This document shows positions 12,318 to 20,330 of a stretch of DNA of 64,000 nucleotides, one piece after another. Position 1 is the first letter of the stretch; each line of letters starts with the position of its first letter. The notes under the pieces are model-generated. The model worked only from the letters and a program-made list of their open reading frames with translations, searched no databases and had not been told where the DNA came from. Source of the stretch: Rhodococcus rhodochrous (GTDB lineage: Bacteria > Actinomycetota > Actinomycetes > Mycobacteriales > Mycobacteriaceae); assembly GCF_900187265.1 (NCBI RefSeq), contig NZ_LT906450.1:917444-981443 (forward strand), given 5' to 3'. The position numbers and the translations under genes are program-made.

Positions 12318-12926
12318 ATGTCGTACACCGAAGACGACCCCAACGAAATCGCGGTCCCCTTTCACCGAGGCGCCCACATCGCCGATCCCGGCCCCCTGGG
12401 TCTGGCAGCCTTCGCTCTCACGACGTTCATCCTGTCCTGCGCCAACGCCGGGTTCATCTCGGCGGAGGCGGAAGCCGCCGTCTTCGGGGTGGCGTTGTTC
12501 TACGGCGGTCTCACACAGCTCGCCGCGGGAATGTGGGAGTTCCTGAAGGGGAACGTCTTCGGGGCGACGGCCTTCAGCTCGTACGGCGCGTTCTGGCTGA
12601 GCTTCTGGTATCTCGTCACCTACACCGCAGAGGAGATGGGTGCCGAGAGACACGTCGGGGTGGGCATCTTCCTGCTGGCCTGGACCATCTTCACCGTCTA
12701 CATGTGGTTCGCCAGTACCCGGATCAGCGCGGCCCTGTTCGCCACCTTCTCGGTGCTGCTCGTCGCCTTCGTCTTCCTCACTCTCGGAGCGCTGCTGGAG
12801 CAGACCGGTCTGACGAGGGTCGGTGGTTATTTCGGACTCGCCGCCGCCGGTGCCTGGTACACCTCCGCTGCCGGGGTCCTCAGCACGACCTTCGGTCGCG
12901 TCGTCCTGCCCACGGGTCCACGCTGA
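12318..12926 (+). CDS. Acetate uptake transporter, GPR1/FUN34/YaaH (SatP) family
   Basis: This 202-residue membrane protein has six predicted hydrophobic segments and the family signature near the N-terminus, here DPGPLGLAAFALTTF (NPAPLGL in many homologues). FYGGLTQLAAGMWEF is also typical. Family members import acetate or succinate, or act as ammonium/acetate-linked channels. The start ATG 12318 follows CGAAGGAGCC, a good ribosome binding site. It is a single gene: the PPOX/SRPBCC pair is divergent and the aro leader promoter follows. Confidence 0.9.
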   Translation: MSYTEDDPNEIAVPFHRGAHIADPGPLGLAAFALTTFILSCANAGFISAEAEAAVFGVALFYGGLTQLAAGMWEFLKGNVFGATAFSSYGAFWLSFWYLVTYTAEEMGAERHVGVGIFLLAWTIFTVYMWFASTRISAALFATFSVLLVAFVFLTLGALLEQTGLTRVGGYFGLAAAGAWYTSAAGVLSTTFGRVVLPTGPR

Positions 12927-12961
12927 CGGACACCTCTCCGTCTCCCCCTCCCCGGGGTGGT

Positions 12962-12992
12962 TTGACAGGCGTGTCGGCCGTCCTGGTAAAGT
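12962..12992 (+). promoter_or_regulatory. Promoter of aro leader and DAHP synthase
   Basis: A consensus -35 TTGACA (12962-12967) is followed by GGTAAA at 17 bp or TAAAGT at 19 bp. The transcript would begin just before the leader peptide ATG at 13001. Confidence 0.6.
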
Positions 12993-13000
12993 CCGGAGTT

Positions 13001-13069
13001 ATGCAGCGTGCATATTTCTGGTTTAGCAGGCCGGCCCGGGGTGGGTCGGTCGGCGTGACCACGCGCTGA
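13001..13069 (+). CDS. Aromatic-amino-acid leader peptide (attenuator)
   Basis: This 22-residue ORF begins MQRAYFWFSR and ends at TGA 13067. It contains Tyr-Phe-Trp-Phe in succession (residues 5-8) and is preceded by CGGAG at 5 nt. A run of all three aromatic residues directly upstream of a DAHP synthase gene is the hallmark of ribosome-mediated attenuation. Ribosome stalling at Tyr/Phe/Trp codons would change folding of the following hairpins. It is too short for routine gene finders. Function is inferred from position and composition. Confidence 0.8.
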   Translation: MQRAYFWFSRPARGGSVGVTTR

Positions 13070-13080
13070 CTTCTTCACCT

Positions 13081-13105
13081 ACGAGCCGGATCCAGACCGG
13101 CTCGT
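13081..13105 (+). promoter_or_regulatory. Attenuator hairpin 1
   Basis: ACGAGCCGG (13081-13089) pairs perfectly with CCGGCTCGT (13097-13105) around a 7-nt loop. It starts 11 nt after the leader peptide stop. No U tract follows, so a Rho-type or translational mechanism is possible. Confidence 0.6.
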
Positions 13106-13116
13106 CGGAATCTCAG

Positions 13117-13150
13117 GTTCTCTCGGGTCGGACTCCGAACCACCGAGAAC
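13117..13150 (+). promoter_or_regulatory. Attenuator hairpin 2 next to aroG ribosome binding site
   Basis: GTTC-TC-TCGG (13117-13126) pairs with CCGAGAAC (13143-13150), with a smaller GG-CGG/CCG-CC stem inside. The stem ends directly at the AGGA (13151-13154) that serves the ATG at 13162. It could terminate transcription or limit access of ribosomes. Confidence 0.5.
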
Positions 13151-13161
13151 AGGAACCATCG

Positions 13162-14259
13162 ATGAGCCCCAGCACCGGAACCGCGAGCACCGGAATCTCC
13201 ACGTCGAATCTCGACGAACAGCGCACCGTCAAGGTCAGCCCCCTCGTCGCCCCCTCCGAGATCCGCGCCGAGTACGCACCCGACGCCGTCGTCGCAGCGA
13301 CCGTCCGCTCGGGTCGCGCCGGCACCGTCGACATCCTCAACGGCGCCGACGACCGCCTCGTCGTCGTGGTCGGCCCCTGCTCCGTGCACGACCCCGCCGC
13401 CGCGATGGACTACGCGCGCCGTCTGGCCTCCAAGGCCGAGGAACTCCGCGACGACCTGCACGTCGTGATGCGCGTGTACTTCGAGAAGCCGCGCACCACG
13501 CTCGGATGGAAGGGCCTGCTCAACGACCCGCACCTCGACGGCACCTTCGACATCAACACAGGCCTGCGCATCGGCCGCAAGCTGCTGCTCGACGTCTCCG
13601 GTCTCGGCCTGCCCGTCGGTTGCGAGTTCCTCGACCCGATCCTCCCGCAGTACTACGCCGACCTGGTCACCTACGGAGCCATCGGTGCCCGCACCGCCGC
13701 GAGCCAGGTCCACCGCCAGCTGTGCAGCGCGCTGTCCATGCCCGTCGGCATCAAGAACTCCACCGAAGGTGACGTGCAGGTCGCGGTCGACGGCACCCGC
13801 GCCGCAGCGGCCAGCCACGTCTTCCCCGGCACCGACCTCGACGGTCAGGCCGCGCTCATCGAGACCGTCGGCAACCCGGACTGCCACGTCATCCTGCGCG
13901 GCGGCAGCGCCGGCCCGAACTACGACGCCGAGACCGTGGCCGACACCATGGCCCGCCTGCGCAAGGCCGGTCTGCCCGAGCGTGTCGTCATCGACGCGAG
14001 CCACGGCAACAGCCGCAAGGACCACAACAAGCAGGTCGACGTCGTCACCGATGTCGCCGAGCGCATCGAGGCCGGCGAGAAGGGCATCGTCGGACTGATG
14101 CTCGAGAGCTTCATCGAGGCGGGACGTCAGGACCTGACCCTCGGCGAGGCCGACAAGCTCGACTACGGCAAGTCGATCACCGACGCGTGCATCGACTGGG
14201 ACACCACCGCCGCGCAGCTCGATCGCCTCGCGCAGGCCGTGCGCGCCCGCCGCGGCTGA
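13162..14259 (+). CDS. aroG: 3-deoxy-7-phosphoheptulonate (DAHP) synthase, class I
   Basis: This 365-residue enzyme condenses phosphoenolpyruvate and erythrose 4-phosphate, the first step of the shikimate pathway. It is of the AroFGH type: VVVGPCSVHDPAAAMDYA, the metal/PEP region MRVYFEKPRTTLGWKGL, GARTAASQVHR and IDASHGNSRKDH are visible. An N-terminal extension of about 45 residues may hold the allosteric site. The upstream leader peptide with Tyr-Phe-Trp-Phe indicates control by aromatic amino acids. The symbol follows the E. coli type; aroF or aroH could equally be used. Confidence 0.95.
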   Translation: MSPSTGTASTGISTSNLDEQRTVKVSPLVAPSEIRAEYAPDAVVAATVRSGRAGTVDILNGADDRLVVVVGPCSVHDPAAAMDYARRLASKAEELRDDLHVVMRVYFEKPRTTLGWKGLLNDPHLDGTFDINTGLRIGRKLLLDVSGLGLPVGCEFLDPILPQYYADLVTYGAIGARTAASQVHRQLCSALSMPVGIKNSTEGDVQVAVDGTRAAAASHVFPGTDLDGQAALIETVGNPDCHVILRGGSAGPNYDAETVADTMARLRKAGLPERVVIDASHGNSRKDHNKQVDVVTDVAERIEAGEKGIVGLMLESFIEAGRQDLTLGEADKLDYGKSITDACIDWDTTAAQLDRLAQAVRARRG

Positions 14260-14273
14260 TCCCCGTCTCCGGC

Positions 14274-14320
14274 ACGAAGGGCCGGCGGAGTCGTCAGCGA
14301 TGACGAACGCCGGCCCTCGT
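14274..14320 (+). terminator. aroG terminator
   Basis: GGGCCGGCG (14279-14287) pairs with CGCCGGCCC (14308-14316), extended by ACGA/TCGT. It lies 15 bp after the aroG stop. Confidence 0.7.
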
Positions 14321-14328
14321 CGGTCCGG

Positions 14329-14334
14329 TAGCGT
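14329..14334 (+). promoter_or_regulatory. -10 element of glycosyltransferase gene
   Basis: TAGCGT lies 7 nt before ATG 14342. The same hexamer precedes the helicase gene at 3078. The spacing predicts a leaderless mRNA. Confidence 0.45.
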
Positions 14335-14341
14335 CGTTTCC

Positions 14342-15226
14342 ATGGCTACGAACAGGTTGTCGATCGTCGTGCCGGCCCACAACGAGCAGCGATACATCGC
14401 GCAATGTCTCGCGGCGCTGCTCGCCCAGAAGTCGGAGATCCACGAAATCCTCGTCGTGGACAACAATTCCACCGATCGAACGGCGCAGATCATCGAAGCC
14501 ATCGCCGCCGGTGAGCCCCTCGTGCGACGGATCGTCGAACCACGGCCGGGTGTCGCATTCGCGCGCAATGCCGGATTCGATGCGGCCACAGGAGATCTCA
14601 TCGGCCGGATCGATGCCGACACGCGGGTTCGTCCCGGGTGGGCGCACACCGTCCGCAGCTTCTTCGCCCGCGACGACACCGCGGAGGTCGGCGCGATCAG
14701 CGGACTCGGCAATTCCTACGATTCCCCCTACCGCGGGCTCAAGCAGTGGTACATCGACAAACGGGTCGCGCAAGGAGTATTCGGCGGTGAACGACGGATC
14801 GACAATCTGCACGGCGCGAACATGGCACTGCGACGCTCCGCGTGGGAACGGGTCCGTGACGTCGTCAGTACCGACCCGAAGATCCACGAGGACATCGACC
14901 TCGCCCTGTGTCTCCGCGAGGCGGACATCGAGATCGCCCAGCTCACCGAACTGTTCGTCGACGTCTCGCCGCGCCGTGCCTACACACCGCCGAGCGAGTA
15001 CGCGGCCTATATCCGATCGGGCATCGACACCTTCGAACTGCACGGCAGGCTCACGCCGCAGATTCGCAAACTCGTTCGTCTGCAGTCGTATCTCCACGTG
15101 ATCGCGTATGCGGCATACCGCCCCTACGATCGCGAGCTGGGCAGGTTCACCCTCCGGCGGGCGATCTTCGGCTCACGTGGACGCGCCATGCCGATCGACA
15201 TGCAGGCACGCACGACATCTGCGTGA
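14342..15226 (+). CDS. Glycosyltransferase family 2
   Basis: This 294-residue protein is a GT-A fold transferase. It begins with LSIVVPAHNEQRYIAQCL, contains EILVVDNNSTDRT, and has the metal-binding DxD in GRIDADTRV. PKIHEDIDLALCLREA supplies the ED motif of the catalytic base. No transmembrane segments are obvious, so it is probably cytoplasmic or peripheral. The sugar and acceptor are unknown. ATG 14342 has no ribosome binding site but a -10 element 7 nt upstream. It stands alone between the aroG terminator and a strong terminator. Confidence 0.88.
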   Translation: MATNRLSIVVPAHNEQRYIAQCLAALLAQKSEIHEILVVDNNSTDRTAQIIEAIAAGEPLVRRIVEPRPGVAFARNAGFDAATGDLIGRIDADTRVRPGWAHTVRSFFARDDTAEVGAISGLGNSYDSPYRGLKQWYIDKRVAQGVFGGERRIDNLHGANMALRRSAWERVRDVVSTDPKIHEDIDLALCLREADIEIAQLTELFVDVSPRRAYTPPSEYAAYIRSGIDTFELHGRLTPQIRKLVRLQSYLHVIAYAAYRPYDRELGRFTLRRAIFGSRGRAMPIDMQARTTSA

Positions 15227-15247
15227 CAACGGCGCCCCGACGGCGGC

Positions 15248-15275
15248 GGCCGGGACGCCGCAGGGCGTCCCGGCC
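15248..15275. terminator. Terminator between GT2 and ectD
   Basis: GGCCGGGACGCC (15248-15259) pairs exactly with GGCGTCCCGGCC (15264-15275), loop GCAG. The two flanking genes are convergent, so it probably works for both. Confidence 0.85.
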
Positions 15276-15315
15276 ACAGCCGTGGAGGTGCTCACATCAT
15301 GTCACCTCAGTCATG

Positions 15316-16206
15316 TCACGTCAGCGGCGTGAAGTCGCGGCTGCCGAGATAGGACGGACGCGGCTTCGACGCGGCGAACGGTTCGACGAGCGTGTTCTCG
15401 ACGCTGTTGAACACCACGAACAGGTTCGAGCGCGGGAACGGCGTGATGTTCCCGTTCGAACCGTGCATGCAGTTCGAATCGAAGACCGTCGCCGAGCCTG
15501 CCGGCCCGGTGAACGTCGCGATACCGTGCTCGGCGGCCAACCGGGTGAGAGTGTCCTCGTCGGGCGAACCCGTCGGCGGAACGTGGGTGACCAGGGACTC
15601 GCGGTAGTAGTCCTCGGGTGTCTCACCCGCGCACGAGATGTATGTCTTGTGCGAACCCGGCATGATCATCAAACCGCCGTTGTAACCGTAGTTCTCGGTC
15701 AGAGCGATCGAGATGCTCAGGGCGCGCGGCGAAGGCATGCCGTCCTCGGCGTGCCACGTCTCGAAGTCCGAGTGCCAGTAGAACGGGCCACCGCGGAAGC
15801 CGGGCTTGACGTTGAGCCGCGACTGGTGGACGTACACATCGGATCCCAGCAGTTGCCGTGCGATACCGACGATCTCGGGCCTGCGGATGATGGAGTCCAC
15901 GAGATCGCTGAGCCGGTGCACGTCGAAGACCGAGCGGACATCGCCGCTGCCCTGTTCACGGACCACACGGTCGTCGTCACCGAGCTCTCGGCCGAGTCGT
16001 GCGGTCTCCTCCAGAAGGTTCCCCACATCGTGTGCGGCGAGAAGCCCTTCGGCGGTGTGGAACCCGCGGCGGTCGTATTCGGCCACTGCCTCGGAGCCGA
16101 GCGGCCCGCCGGTGGCCGAACCCCAGACGACGGGATCCTTCCTCTCGACGGACTCGCAGGCGGTGCGACCGCGGGTCGGATAGTCGTCGCGAACGATCGT
16201 GCGCAT
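15316..16206 (-). CDS. ectD: Ectoine hydroxylase EctD
   Basis: This 296-residue Fe(II)/2-oxoglutarate dioxygenase converts ectoine to 5-hydroxyectoine, a compatible solute. The signature stretch FYWHSDFETWHAEDGMPSPR is present, and iron ligands H145, D147 and H248 are in place. ALTENYGYNGGLMIMPGSH is typical. The start ATG 16206 gives the standard N-terminus. The usual ectABC genes are not adjacent: an AraC regulator lies upstream and a glycosyltransferase downstream. ectABC may lie elsewhere or the cell may hydroxylate imported ectoine. Confidence 0.94.
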   Translation of the reverse strand: MRTIVRDDYPTRGRTACESVERKDPVVWGSATGGPLGSEAVAEYDRRGFHTAEGLLAAHDVGNLLEETARLGRELGDDDRVVREQGSGDVRSVFDVHRLSDLVDSIIRRPEIVGIARQLLGSDVYVHQSRLNVKPGFRGGPFYWHSDFETWHAEDGMPSPRALSISIALTENYGYNGGLMIMPGSHKTYISCAGETPEDYYRESLVTHVPPTGSPDEDTLTRLAAEHGIATFTGPAGSATVFDSNCMHGSNGNITPFPRSNLFVVFNSVENTLVEPFAASKPRPSYLGSRDFTPLT

Positions 16207-16400
16207 AGCTCGTAGATCACCCTCTCGAAAGTCGATGACGGTTCGCCTCCGACGTTCCCATTGAAAATGGAGGAATGCAAGCCGGGCTCCGGCATGTGCG
16301 TGTAGCTGGGTTCTCTCCCCGAACCTGCTGGTCGAATCGAGTTTCGGCGCGGAGTACGAGGGGTATCCGGCGACATCACGACAACCGGCGGGCGCGACTG

Positions 16401-17405
16401 TCAGCGGTGTTCTCGATATGCGCGAGGAGTGTTTCCGGTCCACCTCTTGAACGCCCGGCGGAAGGCGCTCGGTTCGGAGAAACCGAGCCGGGACGACAGA
16501 TCGTCGACCGCCTCACCGCGTCTCAGGCCCGCGATCGCGAGGTCGCGGAGGACCTCCTCGCGCAACTGCCCCAACGACGTGCCCTCCTGGCGGAGCAGGC
16601 GCCGCAGGTGGGGAGGGCTCACTGCGAGCCTGCCGGCGATGTCCTCGGCGGTCGCCGTCCGGCCTTCGATACCCGACTCGAAGATCCGCCGCACCTGGGA
16701 CGAGACCGTCGACTCGTATTCACGTTCCGAGAGAATGAGATTCGGAGAATCGCGCAGGTAATCCTCGAGCGATTCCTCGGTCTGCACGAGGGGCGACTTC
16801 AGTGCGGCATTGTCGATCTCGAGCGCTGCCCGTCCGGCGCCGAAGGTCACCGGCACGCCGAAGATCGCGTCGTAACTACGGGCCAGGACGGGATCGGGTT
16901 CGGTGTACGGCAGGAAGACCGACTCGAGGGGGACACGCCCGCCCACCAGCCATGCGGCGAAGCGGTGCAGCAGCATGAGAAGGAAATCCACGACCACGCG
17001 GGTCTTGTCGTCCACGACCTCCGGCAGCTCCACCTCCAGGAAGGTGGTGGACGCTCCCGGGGTCAGACTCAGTTGCGGCAGCGACCGGATGACATGGTTC
17101 ACCTCGATCATCCGTTGCAGAGCGTGATCGAGATCGGGCCGGTGGATGAGGGTCAGACACATCACCCGGAAGGTGCCGCGGGGCACGGGAGCCGGTGCGA
17201 TGCCGAAGAGTTCGTCGTCGGTGATCTGCCAGACCACCTGGGTGAAGCGACTGACCTGGGCGGGCGTGAGCCGGGCATGGGGGTGGGTGAGCACCGCGCG
17301 GCTGATGCGTGCTGCGTCGAGGGCAGGCTGCAGATCGATGCCCTCCTCGGCTCCCACCCGTACCGCTCGCGACACGAAGTCCGACGGGATGGTAGGTCGC
17401 AACAT
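16401..17405 (-). CDS. AraC-family transcriptional regulator
   Basis: This 334-residue regulator has an N-terminal arabinose-binding-like domain of the OruR/PF12625 type (about 20-210) and a C-terminal AraC HTH pair (about 235-334), with RLAVSPPHLRRLLRQEG and the second-helix signature LSSRLGFSEPSAFRRAFKRWTGNTPRAYR (quoted in part). Its ATG directly abuts the dapC stop (TAG then ATG), so it is coupled to the aminotransferase. The 194-bp gap to ectD downstream could hold the ectD promoter. Regulation of ectD is possible but unproven. Confidence 0.85.
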   Translation of the reverse strand: MLRPTIPSDFVSRAVRVGAEEGIDLQPALDAARISRAVLTHPHARLTPAQVSRFTQVVWQITDDELFGIAPAPVPRGTFRVMCLTLIHRPDLDHALQRMIEVNHVIRSLPQLSLTPGASTTFLEVELPEVVDDKTRVVVDFLLMLLHRFAAWLVGGRVPLESVFLPYTEPDPVLARSYDAIFGVPVTFGAGRAALEIDNAALKSPLVQTEESLEDYLRDSPNLILSEREYESTVSSQVRRIFESGIEGRTATAEDIAGRLAVSPPHLRRLLRQEGTSLGQLREEVLRDLAIAGLRRGEAVDDLSSRLGFSEPSAFRRAFKRWTGNTPRAYREHR

Positions 17406-18599
17406 CTAGCGCGCCTCCTGCAATCCGTTCAGACGTGCCACCGCTTCGGTGAGCACCTCGTCCCGTTTGCAGAACGCGAAGCGCACCAGATGGTTCCACG
17501 AGGCGGTGTCGTCCACGAAGACGCTCACCGGTACCGCGGCCACCCCGATGCGGCCCGGGAGTTCGCGGCAGAAGGCCACCGCGTCGGTCCGGCCGAGGGG
17601 AGTCAGATCGGCACACACGAAGTACGTTCCGGCAGAGTCGAACACCTTCAAACCGGCATCGGAGAGTGCGTGGGACAGGAAGGTTCGCTTGCGTTCGAGG
17701 TCGGCGCGCATCGACGCGATCCAGTCCTGTTCGTGCGTCAGCGCATGCGCGACGGCCGGCTGGAAGGGCGCCCCACCGACGAACGTCATGAACTGTTTCG
17801 CGGCGCGCACCCCGTCGATCAGCTCGCGCGGGCCCATCGCCCACCCGATCTTCCAGCCGGTGACGTTGAAGGTCTTGGCGGCACTCGAGACCGTGATCGT
17901 CCGCTCGGCCATGCCGGGCAACGATGCGAGCGGGATGTGCGTGCGACCGTCGAAGACCAGGTGCTCGTACACCTCGTCGGACAGCACCAGCAGGTCGCGT
18001 TCGCACGCGAGCTCGGCCAGTGCCGTCAGTGCCTCGCGGTCGTAGACGGTGCCGGTGGGATTGTGGGGGCTGTTGACGACCAGCATCCGCGTCCGGTCGG
18101 TGACGGCGGCGCGCAGGGCGTCGACATCGAGCACGAAACCGTTCCCGGAACGGGTCAGCGGCACGGTCCGTCGCGTCGCACCGGCGAGCGCCACCGAGGC
18201 CGCGTACGAGTCGTAGTACGGCTCCGTGAGGAGCACCTCCTCGCCGGGTTCGACGAGCCCGAGGATGGCGGCGCTGATCGCCTCGGTGGCGCCGACGGTG
18301 ACGAGCACCTCGGATTCGGGGTCGTGGTGCAGGCCGTACCGCGCGGCACGGTCGGCAGCGACGGCCTCCCGCAGGACCGGCATGCCGGACCCGGGCGGAT
18401 ACTGGTTGACCCCCTCGGCGATGGCGTTGCGGGCGATCTCGAGCATGGCGGGCGGGCCGTCGACGTCGGGAAAGCCCTGCCCGAGGTTGATCGCACCGTG
18501 CCGGACGGCGAGTTCGGTCATCTCGGCGAAGATCGTCGAGGCGAACGGTCGTAACCGGGAGACCGTACGAACTCGTCCCGAAGTCGTCGAATCAGCCAT
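17406..18599 (-). CDS. dapC: PLP aminotransferase, probable DapC (N-succinyldiaminopimelate transaminase)
   Basis: This 397-residue fold-type I aminotransferase matches the length of mycobacterial DapC (Rv0858c). NSPHNPTGTVYDREAL, the PLP-lysine motif SSAAKTFNVTGWKIGW and FAFCKRDE are visible. DapC acts in lysine and meso-diaminopimelate synthesis. Class I aminotransferases overlap in sequence, so kynurenine-oxoglutarate or methionine transaminase activity cannot be excluded. ATG 18599 has TACGCT six bases upstream, suggesting a leaderless mRNA. It leads a two-gene unit with the AraC gene. Confidence 0.82.
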   Translation of the reverse strand: MADSTTSGRVRTVSRLRPFASTIFAEMTELAVRHGAINLGQGFPDVDGPPAMLEIARNAIAEGVNQYPPGSGMPVLREAVAADRAARYGLHHDPESEVLVTVGATEAISAAILGLVEPGEEVLLTEPYYDSYAASVALAGATRRTVPLTRSGNGFVLDVDALRAAVTDRTRMLVVNSPHNPTGTVYDREALTALAELACERDLLVLSDEVYEHLVFDGRTHIPLASLPGMAERTITVSSAAKTFNVTGWKIGWAMGPRELIDGVRAAKQFMTFVGGAPFQPAVAHALTHEQDWIASMRADLERKRTFLSHALSDAGLKVFDSAGTYFVCADLTPLGRTDAVAFCRELPGRIGVAAVPVSVFVDDTASWNHLVRFAFCKRDEVLTEAVARLNGLQEAR

Positions 18600-18605
18600 T
18601 CCTGC

Positions 18606-18611
18606 AGCGTA
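18606..18611 (-). promoter_or_regulatory. -10 element of dapC
   Basis: TACGCT on the minus strand lies 6 nt before ATG 18599. It predicts a leaderless transcript. Confidence 0.45.
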
Positions 18612-18621
18612 GCGCCCGCGG

Positions 18622-18648
18622 TGTCACATCCGTGCGGCCTGCCTCGTC
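18622..18648 (+). promoter_or_regulatory. ECF41-type sigma factor promoter
   Basis: TGTCACA (18622-18628), a 16-bp spacer, then CGTC (18645-18648) matches the reported ECF41 promoter pattern. It lies about 65 bp before the CMD-family gene. The cognate ECF41 sigma gene is the next gene downstream, in convergent orientation. Confidence 0.8.
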
Positions 18649-18712
18649 TCCATGATGTAGACCACCTCGAACCGGCGGGGGATTCCGCCGGTCGCACCGG
18701 AAGGACACCGTC

Positions 18713-19297
18713 ATGGCACGACTCGAAGCCGTCGCTCCCGACCGCACCGGTCCGATGACCCGTGCGATGTATGCGCTCGCCCGCCGCAGGTTCGGTTCGG
18801 TCCCCGAACCCTTCGCGGTGGCGGCACACCATCCGAGGCTGATGCGTACGAGCGGAATCCACGAGATGCTCGCCCAACGCGCCTCCACCGTCCTGCCCGC
18901 CGCGGTCCGGGAGATCGCGGTCTACCGCGTGGCGTGGACCGTCGGATGCTCGTGGTGCATCGACTTCGGCACGATGCTCCAGCGGCTGGACGGACTCGAC
19001 ACCGAACGACTCGCCCACATCGCCGAGTACGAGACCTCCGATCTCTACAGCGACGACGAGAAGGCCGCGATCGCGTACGCCGACGCGATGACCGGCGACG
19101 TGGCGACGGAGGTCACCGACGAACAGGTCGCCGACCTCGAGCGTCGTTTCGGGCCGGCGGGCGTCGTCGAACTCACCTATCAGATCGCGCTCGAGAACAT
19201 GCGTGCGCGCATGAACTCGGCGCTGGGCATCCACGACCAGGGATTCAGCACGGACGCCTGCCGGGTGCCGTGGGCCGAAGAAGCCGGGAACGCATGA
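18713..19297 (+). CDS. Carboxymuconolactone decarboxylase family (AhpD-like) protein
   Basis: This 194-residue protein has the CMD/AhpD fold. The redox pair C79 and C82 in VGCSWCIDF resembles the AhpD active site, so thiol-dependent peroxide or thiol chemistry is more likely than decarboxylation. A GGAAGGAC ribosome binding site precedes ATG 18713. CMD-family genes are the classic neighbours and targets of ECF41 sigma factors. The promoter at 18622-18648 and the sigma gene 3 bp past its stop fit that arrangement well. Confidence 0.9.
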   Translation: MARLEAVAPDRTGPMTRAMYALARRRFGSVPEPFAVAAHHPRLMRTSGIHEMLAQRASTVLPAAVREIAVYRVAWTVGCSWCIDFGTMLQRLDGLDTERLAHIAEYETSDLYSDDEKAAIAYADAMTGDVATEVTDEQVADLERRFGPAGVVELTYQIALENMRARMNSALGIHDQGFSTDACRVPWAEEAGNA

Positions 19298-19300
19298 CGC

Positions 19301-20227
19301 CTAGTCGAAGATGCCGTCGGGCAGAAGGACTCCGCGTCTGAGCTTCTCGGGGTTCGCGATGTCGTAGGCCGCCCAGATCCGTCCGTCCCGCACGGTCCAC
19401 GCCGTCACGCGCGGAGGAAAGCCCGGCCGACCGTTCTCGGCCGGGCGACCGCGGTTCAACAGACCCAGCTCGCCGTTGACGAGGACCGGTTCGAAGGCCG
19501 TCAACGCCTCGGCACCGTAGAGCCGCAGCAGTCCGAGGATGAACCGCGCGACCTTCTCGGCGCCGACCACGACGTTCAGCGCCGTGCGGGTCGTGCCGCC
19601 GGCGTCCCCGATCATGCGGGCGTCGGGATGGAGCGCGGCGACGACGGCGTCGAGGTCGGCGCCCGCGAAGGCCGCGACGAGCCGTCCGACGGCCTCTTCG
19701 TGTTCGGCCGGTGAACTCGGCGGTGGCACGGTCGAGACCGTCCGGCGGGCGCGGGAGGCCAGCTGGCGGGCGGTCGGGGTGGCGACGTCGAGGATCCGGG
19801 CGATGTCGTCGAACGGGATGTCGAACGCGTCGTGGAGCACGAACGCGATGCGCTGGGCCGGCGTCAGGCTGTCGAGGACGACGAGCGCGGCCAGGCGGTT
19901 GTCCTCGTCGCGCACGATCTCGTCGAGCGGGTCCGGGGGAGCAGGGGAGCCGAGAGGCGCCACGATCGGTTCGGGCAGCCACTGGCCCATGTAGGTCTCG
20001 CGGCGCACCGCGGCCGAGCGCAACCTGTCGAGGCACAACCGTCCCACGACCGTCGTCAACCAGGCACGCAGGTCGCGTACCTCGGAGACATCCGCGCCCG
20101 CGAGTCGCAGCCATGCGTCCTGCACGGCGTCCTCGGCGTCGGCGATGCTGCCGGTGAGGCGGTAGGCCACCGACAGCAGGTGGGTGCGGTTCTCCTCGAA
20201 CGCCTTCTGGGTGCTCTCGTCGAGCAT
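19301..20227 (-). CDS. sigJ: ECF41-family sigma factor (SigJ-like)
   Basis: This 308-residue sigma factor has regions 2 (HLLSVAYRLTGSIADAEDAVQD, trimmed) and 4 (DIARILDVATPTARQLASRARR) plus a fused SnoaL-like C-terminal domain. ECF41 hallmarks are visible: WLPEP at 83-87 in the linker and NPEKL at 292-296, equivalent to NPDKL. In this group the C-terminal domain replaces a separate anti-sigma factor. The convergent CMD gene carries an ECF41-type promoter, making it the likely target. The signal that activates it is unknown. Confidence 0.93.
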   Translation of the reverse strand: MLDESTQKAFEENRTHLLSVAYRLTGSIADAEDAVQDAWLRLAGADVSEVRDLRAWLTTVVGRLCLDRLRSAAVRRETYMGQWLPEPIVAPLGSPAPPDPLDEIVRDEDNRLAALVVLDSLTPAQRIAFVLHDAFDIPFDDIARILDVATPTARQLASRARRTVSTVPPPSSPAEHEEAVGRLVAAFAGADLDAVVAALHPDARMIGDAGGTTRTALNVVVGAEKVARFILGLLRLYGAEALTAFEPVLVNGELGLLNRGRPAENGRPGFPPRVTAWTVRDGRIWAAYDIANPEKLRRGVLLPDGIFD

Positions 20228-20330
20228 GGGGACGATGCTAGACGCAAACGGCCGCGGGGCGAAGGGGTGTCGATCACCCCGTACGGATGTCGACGGGCGC
20301 CTATCCTCGTCCTCGAACGGAAGGGGCGCC

